Source: Janibacter limosus (GTDB lineage Bacteria > Actinomycetota > Actinomycetes > Actinomycetales > Dermatophilaceae). From it: DNA of 64,000 bases. The notes under the pieces were generated by a model. That model did not search any database. It had not been told where the DNA came from and saw nothing but the letters and a program-made list of their open reading frames with translations. The translations under genes and the position numbers were made by a program. This document shows positions 1 to 10,878 of the stretch, piece by piece (the stretch's first letter is position 1; each line of letters starts with the position of its first letter). Location: assembly GCF_004295485.1 (NCBI RefSeq), contig NZ_CP036164.1, positions 2,914,001-2,978,000 on the forward strand, in the 5' to 3' direction.

Positions 1-1
1 C

Positions 2-228
<227 letters not shown>

Positions 229-232
<4 letters not shown>

Positions 233-1434
233 CCCGCGCAGGAGCCGGCGCCGACCGCTGACGTGGCACGCACGCCGTCCTCGACCACGGGGCGGGTCTC
301 GTCGAGGGTGAGGACATAGCCCGTGCCGTCGTCGCTGACGGACTTGGCGAAGACCGTGCCGACGACCTGGCCCGAGGGTGACAGGAGCGGGCCGCCGGAG
401 TTGCCGTGCTCCACCCGGGCACTCACGGCGTAGATGTCGCGCGTCACCCCGGGCGCGCCGTCGATCGAGGTCCCCCGGGCGTTGGTGCGCTCGCGCACGC
501 GGCCGGCCTCGACGTCGTAGGGACCGCCGAGGGGGAAGCCCGCGACCGCGACGGAGTCACCTCGCGTCAGGTCCGGCCCCGAAGGGAGGGGCGCGGCCTG
601 CAGCGCGGGGACCGCCAGGACGGCGACGTCCCGGCCCGGGTCGAAGGCGACGACGGTCGCCGCGAGGGCAGGACCGGTGCCACCGACCCGGACCATGGGG
701 CTGCTCGTCCCGGCGACGACGTGCGCATTGGTGACGACCCGCTGCGGCGCGGCGACCCACCCGCTGCCCGACGAGCCGCGACCGCAGGCCGGGGCCAGCG
801 CGGTGACCTCGACGACCGACGCCGCGGCCGCCTCGACACCCCGTCCCGCGACGACCCCGGGCTCGGGCGGCTCGACCGCGCGGATGGGTTCGCGCCCGAT
901 GCCGGAGAAGACCCGTGGCAGCCCGTCGGTGGCCAGCCGCTGATAGGCACTCGACAGTGCCCGGTCGGCACCGGCCGGCATGGCCCGGTCGATCTGCTGC
1001 AGGACGCGTGAGCCGGTGAGCCAAGCGGGGGCAGGCGCGGGGTGGGCGGCGACCACGGCTCCGGCCATCAGCCAGACGACGGTCGATCCCACGACCAGCG
1101 CGGCGACCCCACCGAGCAGCGAGTCGACGAGCCGGGTGGGGCCGTGGGTGACCCGGGTGCGCCAGCGAGCGCCGGCCAGGGCGCCGATGCTCTGCCCGAT
1201 GCCGGCCGCGACGATCGTCCCGACGACGAGGAGTGCGACCCGTGCCACCGGGTCACCCGCGGTCGCCGACCACCGGGCGAAGACCCCCGGCAGCCCCCAC
1301 AGGGCGAGCAGCCCACCCGCGACCATCCCGACGATGGACAGCAGGCCGGCGACGAGGCCGGAGCGGTACATGCCGATCGCGTAGGCGGCGAGCACGAGCA
1401 GCAGGACGAGGTCCAGGATCGTCGAGTCGGTCAT
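229..1434 (-). CDS. marP: MarP-type membrane serine protease (CvpA domain plus trypsin-like domain)
   Basis: About 401 residues. The N-terminal ~160 residues carry several hydrophobic segments of CvpA/colicin-V-production type. An extracytoplasmic chymotrypsin-fold protease follows, with all three catalytic blocks visible: VVTNAHVVAG (His), DPGRDVAVLAVP (Asp) and GNSGGPLLSPSG (Ser). This order matches mycobacterial MarP, a periplasmic protease needed for acid and oxidative stress survival (family knowledge). The start is placed at ATG 1434 because GAGGAG lies 7 nt upstream; a GTG at 1440 is too close to that site. The role in this organism is inferred from the family. Confidence 0.9.
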
Positions 1435-1522
1435 GTGCACGCTCCTCGGGGCGGGTCGCCGCGAAGGGAGCGGCGCGCACCCAACCCATCACACCCTGCT
1501 GGGAGAGGGCTGTCGGGTGGGC

Positions 1523-1548
1523 GATCGGGTGGTGGTCCACACCCGATC
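1523..1548 (-). terminator. Terminator-like hairpin after the nucleotidyltransferase gene
   Basis: Arms GATCGGGTG (1523-1531) and CACCCGATC (1540-1548) pair perfectly over 9 bp with an 8-nt loop. The hairpin lies just past the stop of the minus-strand gene that ends at 1590 and before marP. There is no clear U-tract, which is common in high-GC actinobacteria. Confidence 0.45.
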
Positions 1549-1589
1549 CTGGTGACATCAGGGCCTCTGCACAGCCCACATCGGGCGGC

Positions 1590-2318
1590 TCACCCAAGGG
1601 TCGCGGCGAGGGCCAAGCGGTCCAAGTGCTCCTGCGCGTTCTCGACGCTGAGCGCGGAGGGGTCGGTGGCGCAGATCTTGACCATGCGCCTCAGACGTCC
1701 CCGGTCCTTTTTTGTCAGGGTCTCGTCGCGGAAGTCGCTGGCAGCGATGAGACCTGCGAGGACGACGAAGTCTGCGCAGTGCCTCCCGCTTGCGCCACCA
1801 CTGCCGAGGTCGACCCGCGCGGCAGCCTTCCCCACGAGGGCCCCGACCAGGTTGGGGCGGCGCATGGCGCCAACCCGTCCCGCGACGTCCACCTGGACCT
1901 GAGCGCTACGAGCCAGCGCTTGGGTGGTCCCCGGCGCCGCGACTGTGGGCGCTCCTTGGATGCCGCCTCGCGAGCCTGCACGTTCGCCGACCCCTTCGGG
2001 GATGAGCACGTCGATCTGGGCTTGGTCGCGCTTCCACCGGTGCTGCATACCGTTCCCGGCTGTGTCTGCGCGGAAGCCCAGCCGGGTCAACGCGGCAGTG
2101 AAGGTGCGCAGGATGTCGGGCTGGGTGCGCACGTCGACGACGGTGTCGGCGTCATCCGTCGGACGGATCGGAGAGCCGCCGCGCTCGGCGCAGTGCAGAT
2201 GCACCATCTGGCCTCCGACGAGGCACCAGTTCGACGGGACCAGCTCATGCAGGTCCATCAGAGCGTGCCACGCCTCCTGCTGAGGAGCGGACATCGCCGG
2301 CATCTCCACGACCCTCAC
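1590..2318 (-). CDS. AbiEii-like nucleotidyltransferase (putative toxin of a two-gene module)
   Basis: 242 residues from a GTG start whose first bases overlap the stop of the upstream gene (GTGA, 4 bp), implying translational coupling. The N-terminal half has a nucleotidyltransferase signature: LVGGQMVHLH (glycine turn), then TDDADTVVDV (DxD metal site), then QIDVLIPEG. This resembles the AbiEii/MNT fold used by type IV toxin-antitoxin systems and by many uncharacterised actinobacterial pairs. The gene upstream encodes an HTH protein, which fits an antitoxin-regulator/NTase operon. Toxic activity is inference; the protein could instead be a regulatory nucleotidyltransferase. Third-position G+C is a little lower than in neighbouring housekeeping genes. 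Confidence 0.6.
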   Translation of the reverse strand: MRVVEMPAMSAPQQEAWHALMDLHELVPSNWCLVGGQMVHLHCAERGGSPIRPTDDADTVVDVRTQPDILRTFTAALTRLGFRADTAGNGMQHRWKRDQAQIDVLIPEGVGERAGSRGGIQGAPTVAAPGTTQALARSAQVQVDVAGRVGAMRRPNLVGALVGKAAARVDLGSGGASGRHCADFVVLAGLIAASDFRDETLTKKDRGRLRRMVKICATDPSALSVENAQEHLDRLALAATLG

Positions 2319-3019
2319 GAGGCGTGCCGTTCGGCAAGGTCGGCCAGCAGCTCTTGCGCTCGCGCGCGTTCGCGCGGGCTCTCGTGCTCGGCCAGGTCTG
2401 CTGCGACGACAAGGTCGCTCCCGACCAAGTGGTCGACATCCCCGTCACCGTTGATGACATGCATGATCACATTCGCCCGGGCGCCCTTGGCCGGTGAGAG
2501 CAGATGGTCCCGTATGAGCGCCTCTCGGTCACGGGCGTGGATGTAGCCCTCGACCACGCTGTCGCCTGCAATCCGAGCTTCAGGAACGGAGAGTCCCGAC
2601 AAGCGCAGGCGAGGCTCGTCGCGCAGTCCCGGCAGGTCCAACGGCGAAGCCCGGTAGAGCCGCCGCTCGGCCCGACCTCCCAGGAGTCGCTTCGTCCGGG
2701 CTGCGAAGGCATCAAGGTCAGCCACCTGCGGCGCCTGCTCGAGGAAGGCGCCGAGACGGGCACTGGCACGCGACTTCCCCGACGGAGATAGACCTTCGCC
2801 GCTGCCCGCCGCTACAGCGACGAGCGCCCAGGCGGACGCCGGCGACAGTGGGCGACCAGGGCCCGCGCTGTGCGCCACTGCTCGCAGGTCTGCCTCGTCG
2901 ATGACCCACTGGCGGCCGACCCGCTGGGCGGGCAGGGACCCGTCCGCGATGCGCTGCTGGATTCGCATGCGCGACACGCCAAGCTGGCGTGCTGCGTCGG
3001 GAACGCTGATCAGACCCAT
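2315..3019 (-). CDS. MerR/excisionase-type HTH protein, partner of the nucleotidyltransferase
   Basis: About 234 residues. Residues 3-45 form a DNA-binding helix-turn-helix of excisionase/MerR type (VPDAARQLGVSRMRIQQRI, then RVGRQWVIDEADL). The remaining ~180 residues, rich in Arg, Leu and Ala, match no family I can name. The start is set at the second of two consecutive ATGs because GGAGGGG lies 6 nt upstream. A longer reading from GTG 3136 would cross an AT-richer promoter-like stretch. The stop overlaps the next gene (GTGA). The likely role is operon regulator and possible antitoxin for the NTase (inference from context). Confidence 0.6.
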   Translation of the reverse strand: MGLISVPDAARQLGVSRMRIQQRIADGSLPAQRVGRQWVIDEADLRAVAHSAGPGRPLSPASAWALVAVAAGSGEGLSPSGKSRASARLGAFLEQAPQVADLDAFAARTKRLLGGRAERRLYRASPLDLPGLRDEPRLRLSGLSVPEARIAGDSVVEGYIHARDREALIRDHLLSPAKGARANVIMHVINGDGDVDHLVGSDLVVAADLAEHESPRERARAQELLADLAERHAS

Positions 3020-3060
3020 CATCGACCCCTCCACATCCACCTGCACGACGCCCTCCATAA

Positions 3061-3090
3061 ATACTATGCGCCTGTAAAGGTTTCCTGCAA
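3061..3090 (-). promoter_or_regulatory. Candidate promoter of the HTH/nucleotidyltransferase operon
   Basis: On the minus strand TTGCAG (3085-3090) and TAGTAT (3061-3066) are separated by 18 bp in a locally AT-rich patch. The HTH start codon follows ~40 nt downstream with a good ribosome-binding site. Judged by eye only. Confidence 0.4.
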
Positions 3091-3132
3091 ACGGAACCGC
3101 CGAGATGCGCGGCGGATCCACCGCCCTGTCGA

Positions 3133-3282
3133 TCACATGTCGCGGTACCGCTTGGCCGCGTCGAGCGCGGCCTGCAGCACCTCGGCCGTGGCGGGACGGG
3201 CAGACCAGTCGGGATAGGACTCACCCGGCTGCACGTACGGCATGACGTAGGCCGTGGTGTCGCGCTGGTAGCGCCATCTCAT
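3133..3282 (-). CDS. Possible 49-residue small protein upstream of the HTH gene
   Basis: An ATG at 3282 opens a 49-codon frame ending at TGA 3133-3135. It encodes a charged, aromatic-rich peptide (begins MRWRYQRDTTAYVMPYVQ, ends AKRYRDM) with G/C-rich third positions typical of the host. The stop overlaps a GTG (3136) in the frame of the HTH gene. There is no convincing Shine-Dalgarno site and I recognise no family. It could be a genuine small gene, a decayed gene end, or chance. Confidence 0.3.
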   Translation of the reverse strand: MRWRYQRDTTAYVMPYVQPGESYPDWSARPATAEVLQAALDAAKRYRDM

Positions 3283-3410
3283 GACTGCGTCAAGGGAAGA
3301 ACCGTCCAACCCATTCCACGGGGACCGGACTCGGGTCCTCGTGCACCCGGTTCCCGGTTGGCACGGGTGATGGGGACGATGGCGTTGCAGGGTTCGCGCA
3401 GATCAGTCGG

Positions 3411-3483
3411 TGGGCCCCGTGGGACTCGAACCCACAACCTACGGATTAAAAGTCCGCAGCTCTGACCATTGAGCTAGAGGCCC
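3411..3483 (-). tRNA. tRNA-Lys (anticodon TTT)
   Basis: The 73-nt minus-strand sequence folds as a tRNA. The acceptor stem is GGGCCTC with GGGGCCC (one G-T pair), the anticodon loop is CTTTTAA, the T-arm is GTGGG-TTCGAGT-CCCAC, and the discriminator is A. CC of a 3' CCA appears encoded next to it. Anticodon TTT reads Lys codons. Confidence 0.95.
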
Positions 3484-3631
3484 GGCGAGGACAGCGTAAT
3501 CGCCCCCTTCGTCGCTGCTCGCACGGCCGCGCCACCCGCGCGGCTCGACCCTCTTTGCCACCACCCTGTGACGTGGGGCACAGTGGGCTGGTTGCCGCGG
3601 AGACCCTGCGGCCAGATCGCGAGAGGACGCC

Positions 3632-4888
3632 ATGAGCACCCCCACCCCCCCCCCCCCGAAGGTCGCCGTCATCGGCGCCGGCATGGTCGGACTGTCGACC
3701 GCGTGGTTCCTGCAGGAGCAGGGGGTCGAGGTCGAGGTCTTCGACCGGGACGGCGTCGCCGCCGGCTCGTCCTGGGGCAACGCCGGCTGGATCACTCCCG
3801 GGATCTCCACCCCCCTTCCTGACCCCGCCGTCCTCTCCTACGGGATCAAGGCCGTCATCTCCCCCGCGTCGCCCGTCTACGTCCCGGTGACCGGCGACCC
3901 GCGGCTGCTGCGCTTCCTCGCGGCCTTCACCCGCAACAGCACGATGCGTCGCTGGAGCCGCTCGATGCGCGCGCTCGTGCCGATCAACGGGCACGCCCTC
4001 CCCGCCTTCGACGACCTGGCCGCCGGTGGCGTGAGCTCCCCTGCGCACAAAGCCCGTTCGTTCGTCGCGGGCTACGAGACGCGGGCCGAGACCGAGTTCC
4101 TGCTGACCGAGCTCGAGCACATCGCCGACTCCGGTCAGGAGGTCGGCTTCGAGGTCCTCACCGGTGACGAGGTCCGCGCCGCCGAGCCGACCTTCTCCGA
4201 CCGCATCGGCGCCGGGATCCGCCTGCTCGGTCAGCGCTACGTGCACCCCGGCGAGTTCGTCGCCTCCCTCGCCGACTCCGTGCGGGCCCGCGGCGGCACG
4301 ATCCACGAGGGTGCCCGCGTCACCGGCATCACCGACGAGGCGAAGGGGGTGCGCCTGGCCCTCCACCAGGACGGCACCCGGTCCTTCGACAGCGTCGTCG
4401 TCGCCACGGGCACCTGGCTGGACGCCCTCGTGCGGCCCTTCGGCGTGCGCATGCACGTCCAGGCAGGGCGCGGCTACAGCTTCAGCGTGCCGATCGACCA
4501 CGAGCCCAAGGGCCCCGTCTACCTCCCCACCCAGCGGGTGGCCTGCACACCGCTCGGCGACCGCCTGCGGGTGGCCGGGATGATGGAGTTCCGCGCGCCC
4601 GAGGCTGCGCTCGACCCACGCCGCATCGAGGCCATCGTCGACGCGACCCGCCCCTACGTCACCGGCGTCGACCTCGACGACCGCCAGGACGAGTGGGTCG
4701 GCTCGCGACCCTGCACCTCCGACGGGCTGCCGCTCATCGGGGCGACGAGCTCGCGTCGCGTGCACGTCGCCGGAGGTCACGGCATGTGGGGCATGACCCT
4801 CGGGCCGGCCACCGGCCGGCTCCTCGCCCAGTCGATCGTGACGGGCCGACCCGCCCCCGAGCTGACCCCCTTCGACCCGCTGCGCTGA
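3632..4888 (+). CDS. D-amino-acid dehydrogenase-like FAD oxidoreductase (DadA family)
   Basis: 418 residues. The FAD-binding Rossmann motif VAVIGAGMVGLSTAWFLQ starts at residue 11 and is followed by GSSWGNAGWITPG, typical of DadA/glycine-oxidase-type flavoproteins. The C-terminus has the usual GHGMWGMTLGPATGRLLA block. The expected reaction is oxidative deamination of D-amino acids or related amines, with electrons passed to the respiratory chain or oxygen. AGAGGA precedes the ATG by 5 nt. The oddity is the start itself: codons 4-9 (PTPPPP) lie in a run of 13 consecutive C at 3645-3657, so slippage would abolish the protein. The substrate is not predictable from sequence. Confidence 0.85.
   Translation: MSTPTPPPPKVAVIGAGMVGLSTAWFLQEQGVEVEVFDRDGVAAGSSWGNAGWITPGISTPLPDPAVLSYGIKAVISPASPVYVPVTGDPRLLRFLAAFTRNSTMRRWSRSMRALVPINGHALPAFDDLAAGGVSSPAHKARSFVAGYETRAETEFLLTELEHIADSGQEVGFEVLTGDEVRAAEPTFSDRIGAGIRLLGQRYVHPGEFVASLADSVRARGGTIHEGARVTGITDEAKGVRLALHQDGTRSFDSVVVATGTWLDALVRPFGVRMHVQAGRGYSFSVPIDHEPKGPVYLPTQRVACTPLGDRLRVAGMMEFRAPEAALDPRRIEAIVDATRPYVTGVDLDDRQDEWVGSRPCTSDGLPLIGATSSRRVHVAGGHGMWGMTLGPATGRLLAQSIVTGRPAPELTPFDPLR
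3645..3657 (+). repeat. Homopolymer of 13 C inside the 5' end of the dehydrogenase gene
   Basis: Thirteen consecutive C begin 13 nt after the A of the ATG at 3632. Tracts of this length are prone to replication slippage, and a one- or two-base change shifts the frame right after the start. Confidence 0.9.
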
Positions 4889-4900
4889 CCCGACCGACGG

Positions 4901-4924
4901 GGAGGGTGACCCGGCGCACCCTCC
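4901..4924 (+). terminator. Terminator-like hairpin after the dehydrogenase gene
   Basis: GGAGGGTG (4901-4908) and CACCCTCC (4917-4924) form a perfect 8-bp stem with an 8-nt loop, 12 bp beyond the stop codon and before the acyltransferase start. Confidence 0.55.
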
Positions 4925-4966
4925 CTCGACGTGCCCCGCCGTTATCATTCCGTTACGGTCGAAGGG

Positions 4967-6082
4967 ATGTCCTCACCCAGCCTCGGCACCGCCCTGTCCG
5001 GACGCGACAACTCGCTCAATGCCGTGCGCCTGGGGCTCGCGGCGGCCGTCATCCTCGCCCACGCCTGGCCGCTCGGCGGCTACGGCGCGAGCGCCTGGGA
5101 GCGGCTCGGGACCATCGGGGTGGCGGGCTTCTTCGCCCTCTCCGGGTTCCTCATCGCCGGCAGCAGGATGCGGAGCGACTTCCGGCCCTACCTCGCACGG
5201 CGCGCCCGCCGGATCTTCCCCGGCTTCTGGGGTGTGCTGCTCATGACCGGCTTCGTCTTCGCGCCGATCGGCGCAGTCATCGGCGGCGGCGGGTGGGATC
5301 CCGCCCAGTCGCTGTCCTACGTCGTCGACAACGCGACGCTCGTGATGACCCACCCGTCGATCGGCGCCACGCTGTCCGGCGCCCCCAACCCCGGGATGTG
5401 GAACGGCTCGCTCTGGACGCTCATGTACGAGTTCGCCGCGTACCTGCTCTGCGGCGCTGCTCTCGGCATCGGCTGGGTGCGCCGCCACCTCGCGGTGTCC
5501 GCCGCCGCGGTGGTCATCGTCCTGCCCGTCATCGCCGTGGCCGTCGGTGAGCTCTCCGGGCCGGCCCACATGCTGACGAGCGCGCTGCGCCTCTTCCCCT
5601 TCTTCGCGGCCGGTGTCCTCGCCCACGCCCTGCGCGACCGGCTGCGCACGACGACCCCCGTGGCCGCTCTCGCCGTCGCCGCCGTCATCTCGCTCGCCGT
5701 GACCTCCGAGCAGCTGCTCAACGTGCTCGGCCCGATCCCCGTCGCCTACGCGCTGCTGCACATCGGCGCCACGTGGAAGACCTCGATCGCGGCCAAGGAG
5801 GACCACTCCTACGGCCTCTACGTCTACGGCTGGCCGGTGCAGCAGCTGCTCGGCATGGCCGGCCTCGGGGCGCTCGTCCCCGCCCCGGTCTTCGCGGTCG
5901 TCTCCTTCGCCTGCGTCCTGCCGCTGGCCATCGCCTCTTGGCGGCTCGTCGAGCGGCCGGCGATGCGACTGCCGCTCCCTTCGCTGCCCGCACGCCCGAG
6001 CGGGGACCTGCACCCTGCCGACCTGCCGGTGCACGTGCGTGAGCACGTCGACCACCGCGCGGCCTTCGCAGCGCACCGCTGA
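4967..6082 (+). CDS. Acyltransferase-3 family membrane protein
   Basis: About 371 residues with roughly ten hydrophobic segments. The N-terminal block NSLNAVRLGLAAAVILAHAW carries the family's conserved histidine, followed by GFFALSGFLIAGS and RRARRIFPGFW. This is the OafA/ExoZ-type acyltransferase-3 fold, which transfers acetyl or other acyl groups to cell-surface sugars or lipids. Unlike the protein at 14897-17020 it has no SGNH extension. The start is taken at ATG 4967, with GAAGGG immediately upstream, rather than GTG 4931. It ends 42 bp before a long hairpin that separates it from convergent DUF445. The acceptor is unknown. Confidence 0.85.
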   Translation: MSSPSLGTALSGRDNSLNAVRLGLAAAVILAHAWPLGGYGASAWERLGTIGVAGFFALSGFLIAGSRMRSDFRPYLARRARRIFPGFWGVLLMTGFVFAPIGAVIGGGGWDPAQSLSYVVDNATLVMTHPSIGATLSGAPNPGMWNGSLWTLMYEFAAYLLCGAALGIGWVRRHLAVSAAAVVIVLPVIAVAVGELSGPAHMLTSALRLFPFFAAGVLAHALRDRLRTTTPVAALAVAAVISLAVTSEQLLNVLGPIPVAYALLHIGATWKTSIAAKEDHSYGLYVYGWPVQQLLGMAGLGALVPAPVFAVVSFACVLPLAIASWRLVERPAMRLPLPSLPARPSGDLHPADLPVHVREHVDHRAAFAAHR

Positions 6083-6123
6083 CATCTGGGCCGAGGCGAC
6101 CCGCCCCTCCCGAGGCCCCAACC

Positions 6124-6189
6124 ACCTGAGGCAGGTCACGTCATGCACCTTGATCGCGAAAATGCTGCATGACGTGACCTGCCTCAGGT
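6124..6189. repeat. Long perfect inverted repeat between convergent genes
   Basis: Two 24-nt arms (6124-6147 and 6166-6189) are exact reverse complements around an 18-nt loop containing TCGCGA. The arms begin ACCTGAGGCAGG and end GTCATGCA. It lies between the stops of the + acyltransferase and the - DUF445 gene, so it can end transcription from both sides. The stem is far longer than needed, and its core resembles the hairpin at 38740-38797, which suggests a dispersed structured repeat. Confidence 0.85.
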
Positions 6190-6228
6190 CTGTGTGCCTC
6201 TGCCTGTGCCCCTGCCCGTGCCTCAGCC

Positions 6229-8963
<2,735 letters not shown>

Positions 8964-8967
8964 CGTC

Positions 8968-10026
8968 GTGAGGTCCCTCGAGCCGCTGCAGGCCCCCGTC
9001 GACCCGGTCGAGGCCCTGCGCCGCGTCGGCTTCCTCCTCGAGCGCTCCCGGCAGCACAGCCGGCGGGTGGAGGCCTTCCGCGGCGCAGCCCAGGTCCTGC
9101 GCGGCCTGGACGAAGGGGAGGTCGCGCAGCGGGTCAAGGCCGGCACGATCACCGACCTCACGGGCATCGGCAAGTCCACCGCCGGCGTCATCGAGCAGGC
9201 CGTGCGCGGCGAGCTGCCCGACTACCTCGCGACCCAGCAGGACGAGCACGGCGGGCCCCTCGTCGAGGGCAGCGAGGCGTACACCGAGGCGATCATCGGC
9301 GACTGCCACCTGCACTCCGACTGGTCGGACGGCGGCAGCCCGATCGAGGAGATGGTCCTCACTGCCGTCGAGCTCGGCCACGAGTGGATGGTCCTCACCG
9401 ACCACTCCCCCCGCCTGCGGATCGCCAACGGCCTGACGGCGCAGCGCCTGGCCCAGCAGCTGGAGCTCCTGGAGCGGATCAACGCCTCGCTCGGTGACGC
9501 CATCACGGTGCTCTCCGGGATCGAGGTCGACATCCTCGACGACGGCGCGCTCGACCAGACCCCCGAGATGCTCGGCCGACTCGACCTGGTCACCGCCTCG
9601 GTGCACTCGAAGCTGAAGATGGCCAAGGGCCCGATGACGCGGCGGATGGTCGCCGCGGTCAGCAACCCCCGGGTCAACGTCCTGGGCCACTGCACCGGGC
9701 GCCTCGTGACCGGCGGGCGCGGCACCCGGCCACAGAGCGACTTCGACGCCCGAGCGGTCTTCGAGGCCTGCGCCGAGCACGACGTCGCCGTGGAGATCAA
9801 CTCCCGACCCGAGCGCTGCGACCCGCCCGACGAGCTCATCGAGCTGGCGCTGGACATCGGCTGCCTCTTCGCCGTCGACTCCGACGCGCACGCCCCCGGT
9901 CAGCTGGAGATGAAGGCCTACGGCGCCGAGCGCGCCGAGCGCCTCGGGGTGCCCCTGGAGCGCATCGTCACGACCTGGGAGGTCGAGCGACTTGTCGAGT
10001 GGGTCGGATCAGAAGACCAGCGCTAG
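8968..10026 (+). CDS. PHP-domain phosphoesterase with N-terminal helix-hairpin-helix region (PolX C-terminal-like)
   Basis: 352 residues. Residues 8-75 resemble the helix-hairpin-helix DNA-binding part of family X polymerases (RRVGFLLERSRQHSRRVEAF, LTGIGKSTAGVIEQA). The PHP domain follows with metal-binding motifs DCHLHSDWSDGG, VLTDHSPRL, SGIEVDIL, VTASVHSK, NVLGHCTGR and DSDAHAP. There is no nucleotidyltransferase core, so this is probably a nuclease or phosphatase acting in DNA metabolism rather than a polymerase. The GTG at 8968 lies 4 nt after the guaB1 stop, suggesting co-transcription. No Shine-Dalgarno site is obvious. Confidence 0.8.
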   Translation: MRSLEPLQAPVDPVEALRRVGFLLERSRQHSRRVEAFRGAAQVLRGLDEGEVAQRVKAGTITDLTGIGKSTAGVIEQAVRGELPDYLATQQDEHGGPLVEGSEAYTEAIIGDCHLHSDWSDGGSPIEEMVLTAVELGHEWMVLTDHSPRLRIANGLTAQRLAQQLELLERINASLGDAITVLSGIEVDILDDGALDQTPEMLGRLDLVTASVHSKLKMAKGPMTRRMVAAVSNPRVNVLGHCTGRLVTGGRGTRPQSDFDARAVFEACAEHDVAVEINSRPERCDPPDELIELALDIGCLFAVDSDAHAPGQLEMKAYGAERAERLGVPLERIVTTWEVERLVEWVGSEDQR

Positions 10027-10141
10027 GTCGCCGAGGGACCGGCTGATCGCGCGCGGGTGGGCCGGCTGGCCGCCGCCGGAGCCTCCGAGGAAGAGAGCTT
10101 CCGAAGAGGACCAGGCGCTCCCCGAGGGCTTGACCGCGACG

Positions 10142-10256
10142 ACGTCGCCCTGCACACCGCGTCCAGGATCGTGGACTTCTCCGCTCGGGTCGCTGTGGCC
10201 CACCGGTCCAACCAGCTCTGTGTGATCGCCTTGGGCGCCGCCGCCGTCAGCCCCAT
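10142..10256 (-). pseudogene. Possible transposase/integrase N-terminal remnant
   Basis: The minus-strand frame reads AITQSWLDRWATATRAEK followed by STILDAVCRATS. This resembles the first ~40 residues of DDE-type integrase/transposases that normally continue into a TGWHRxxAR motif, which is missing here. There are no flanking terminal repeats. The rest of the 10027-10330 interval contains nothing I can call. Confidence 0.25.
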
Positions 10257-10334
10257 CCGCTGACCCCGCGGGCATCCTCGGATGAGTCAACAACCCCTCC
10301 CATGCGGGCGTTCACCATGAGTCAAAGCGGCGTT

Positions 10335-10363
10335 TTGGCGTTCGGCGAGATGTCTCGTATGCT
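10335..10363 (+). promoter_or_regulatory. Promoter of the tRNA cluster
   Basis: TTGGCG (10335-10340) and TATGCT (10358-10363) are spaced by 17 bp, about 60 bp before tRNA-Glu. This is a standard housekeeping sigma-factor arrangement. Confidence 0.55.
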
Positions 10364-10424
10364 TTCCGAGTCCTCGACGGATTCGGGTGCTGCCTGCTGC
10401 GTGGCGAGGGGTTCTCGAAGACGG

Positions 10425-10497
10425 GTCCCCATCGTCTAGCGGCCTAGGACCCCGCCCTTTCACGGCGGTAGCACGGGTTCGAATCCCGTTGGGGATA
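10425..10497 (+). tRNA. tRNA-Glu (anticodon TTC)
   Basis: 73 nt. The acceptor is GTCCCCA with TGGGGAT, the anticodon arm is CCGCC-CTTTCAC-GGCGG, the T-arm is ACGGG-TTCGAAT-CCCGT, and the discriminator is A. CCA is not encoded. Confidence 0.95.
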
Positions 10498-10537
10498 CGC
10501 ACGAAGCACGACAAATGAATGTGCCTTGCACCATCAA

Positions 10538-10611
10538 GGCCCTGTAGCGCAGTTGGTTAGCGCGCCGCCCTGTCACGGCGGAGGTCGCGGGTTCGAGTCC
10601 CGTCAGGGTCG
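10538..10611 (+). tRNA. tRNA-Asp (anticodon GTC)
   Basis: 74 nt. The acceptor is GGCCCTG with CAGGGTC, the anticodon arm is CCGCC-CTGTCAC-GGCGG, and the discriminator is G, as usual for Asp. It follows tRNA-Glu by 40 bp. Confidence 0.95.
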
Positions 10612-10637
10612 CTCGCTGGTCCAGTTCGGACCGGCTC

Positions 10638-10711
10638 GGCCAGGTAGCTCAGTTGGTACGAGCGTCCGACTGAAAATCGGAAGGTCGGCGGTTCGACCCC
10701 GCCCCTGGCCA
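10638..10711 (+). tRNA. tRNA-Phe (anticodon GAA)
   Basis: 74 nt. The acceptor is GGCCAGG with CCTGGCC, the anticodon arm is CCGA-CTGAAAA-TCGG, and the discriminator is A. It is the last gene of the Glu-Asp-Phe cluster and lies directly before a terminator. Confidence 0.95.
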
Positions 10712-10716
10712 CGAAC

Positions 10717-10751
10717 AAGCCGCGGGTAGCGAGGTCAGCGACCCGCGGCTT
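10717..10751 (+). terminator. Terminator of the tRNA cluster
   Basis: AAGCCGCGGGT (10717-10727) and ACCCGCGGCTT (10741-10751) form a perfect 11-bp stem with a 13-nt loop, followed by a T-rich stretch. This is the clearest intrinsic terminator in the window. Confidence 0.85.
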
Positions 10752-10878
10752 TCGTCTGTTGTTCCACGTGCGGGCCATCCGGCCCGGACGTGGCGCGCGT
10801 GCGAAGATTGGCCGTCGAGCGGGTTCGCCTTGCCGAGCCCCGCGATCGCCGTGACGCCCCGACGACAAGGATTCTTCA

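Noticed and set aside
3594..3700. Frame ambiguity at the poly-C tract as evidence of a pseudogene
   Set aside because: As given, the frame is intact from ATG 3632 through the whole flavoprotein, so I treat it as a functional gene with a risky tract.
10142..10256. Complete insertion sequence
   Set aside because: Only a short transposase-like stretch is present, with no inverted terminal repeats, no target duplication and no catalytic residues.
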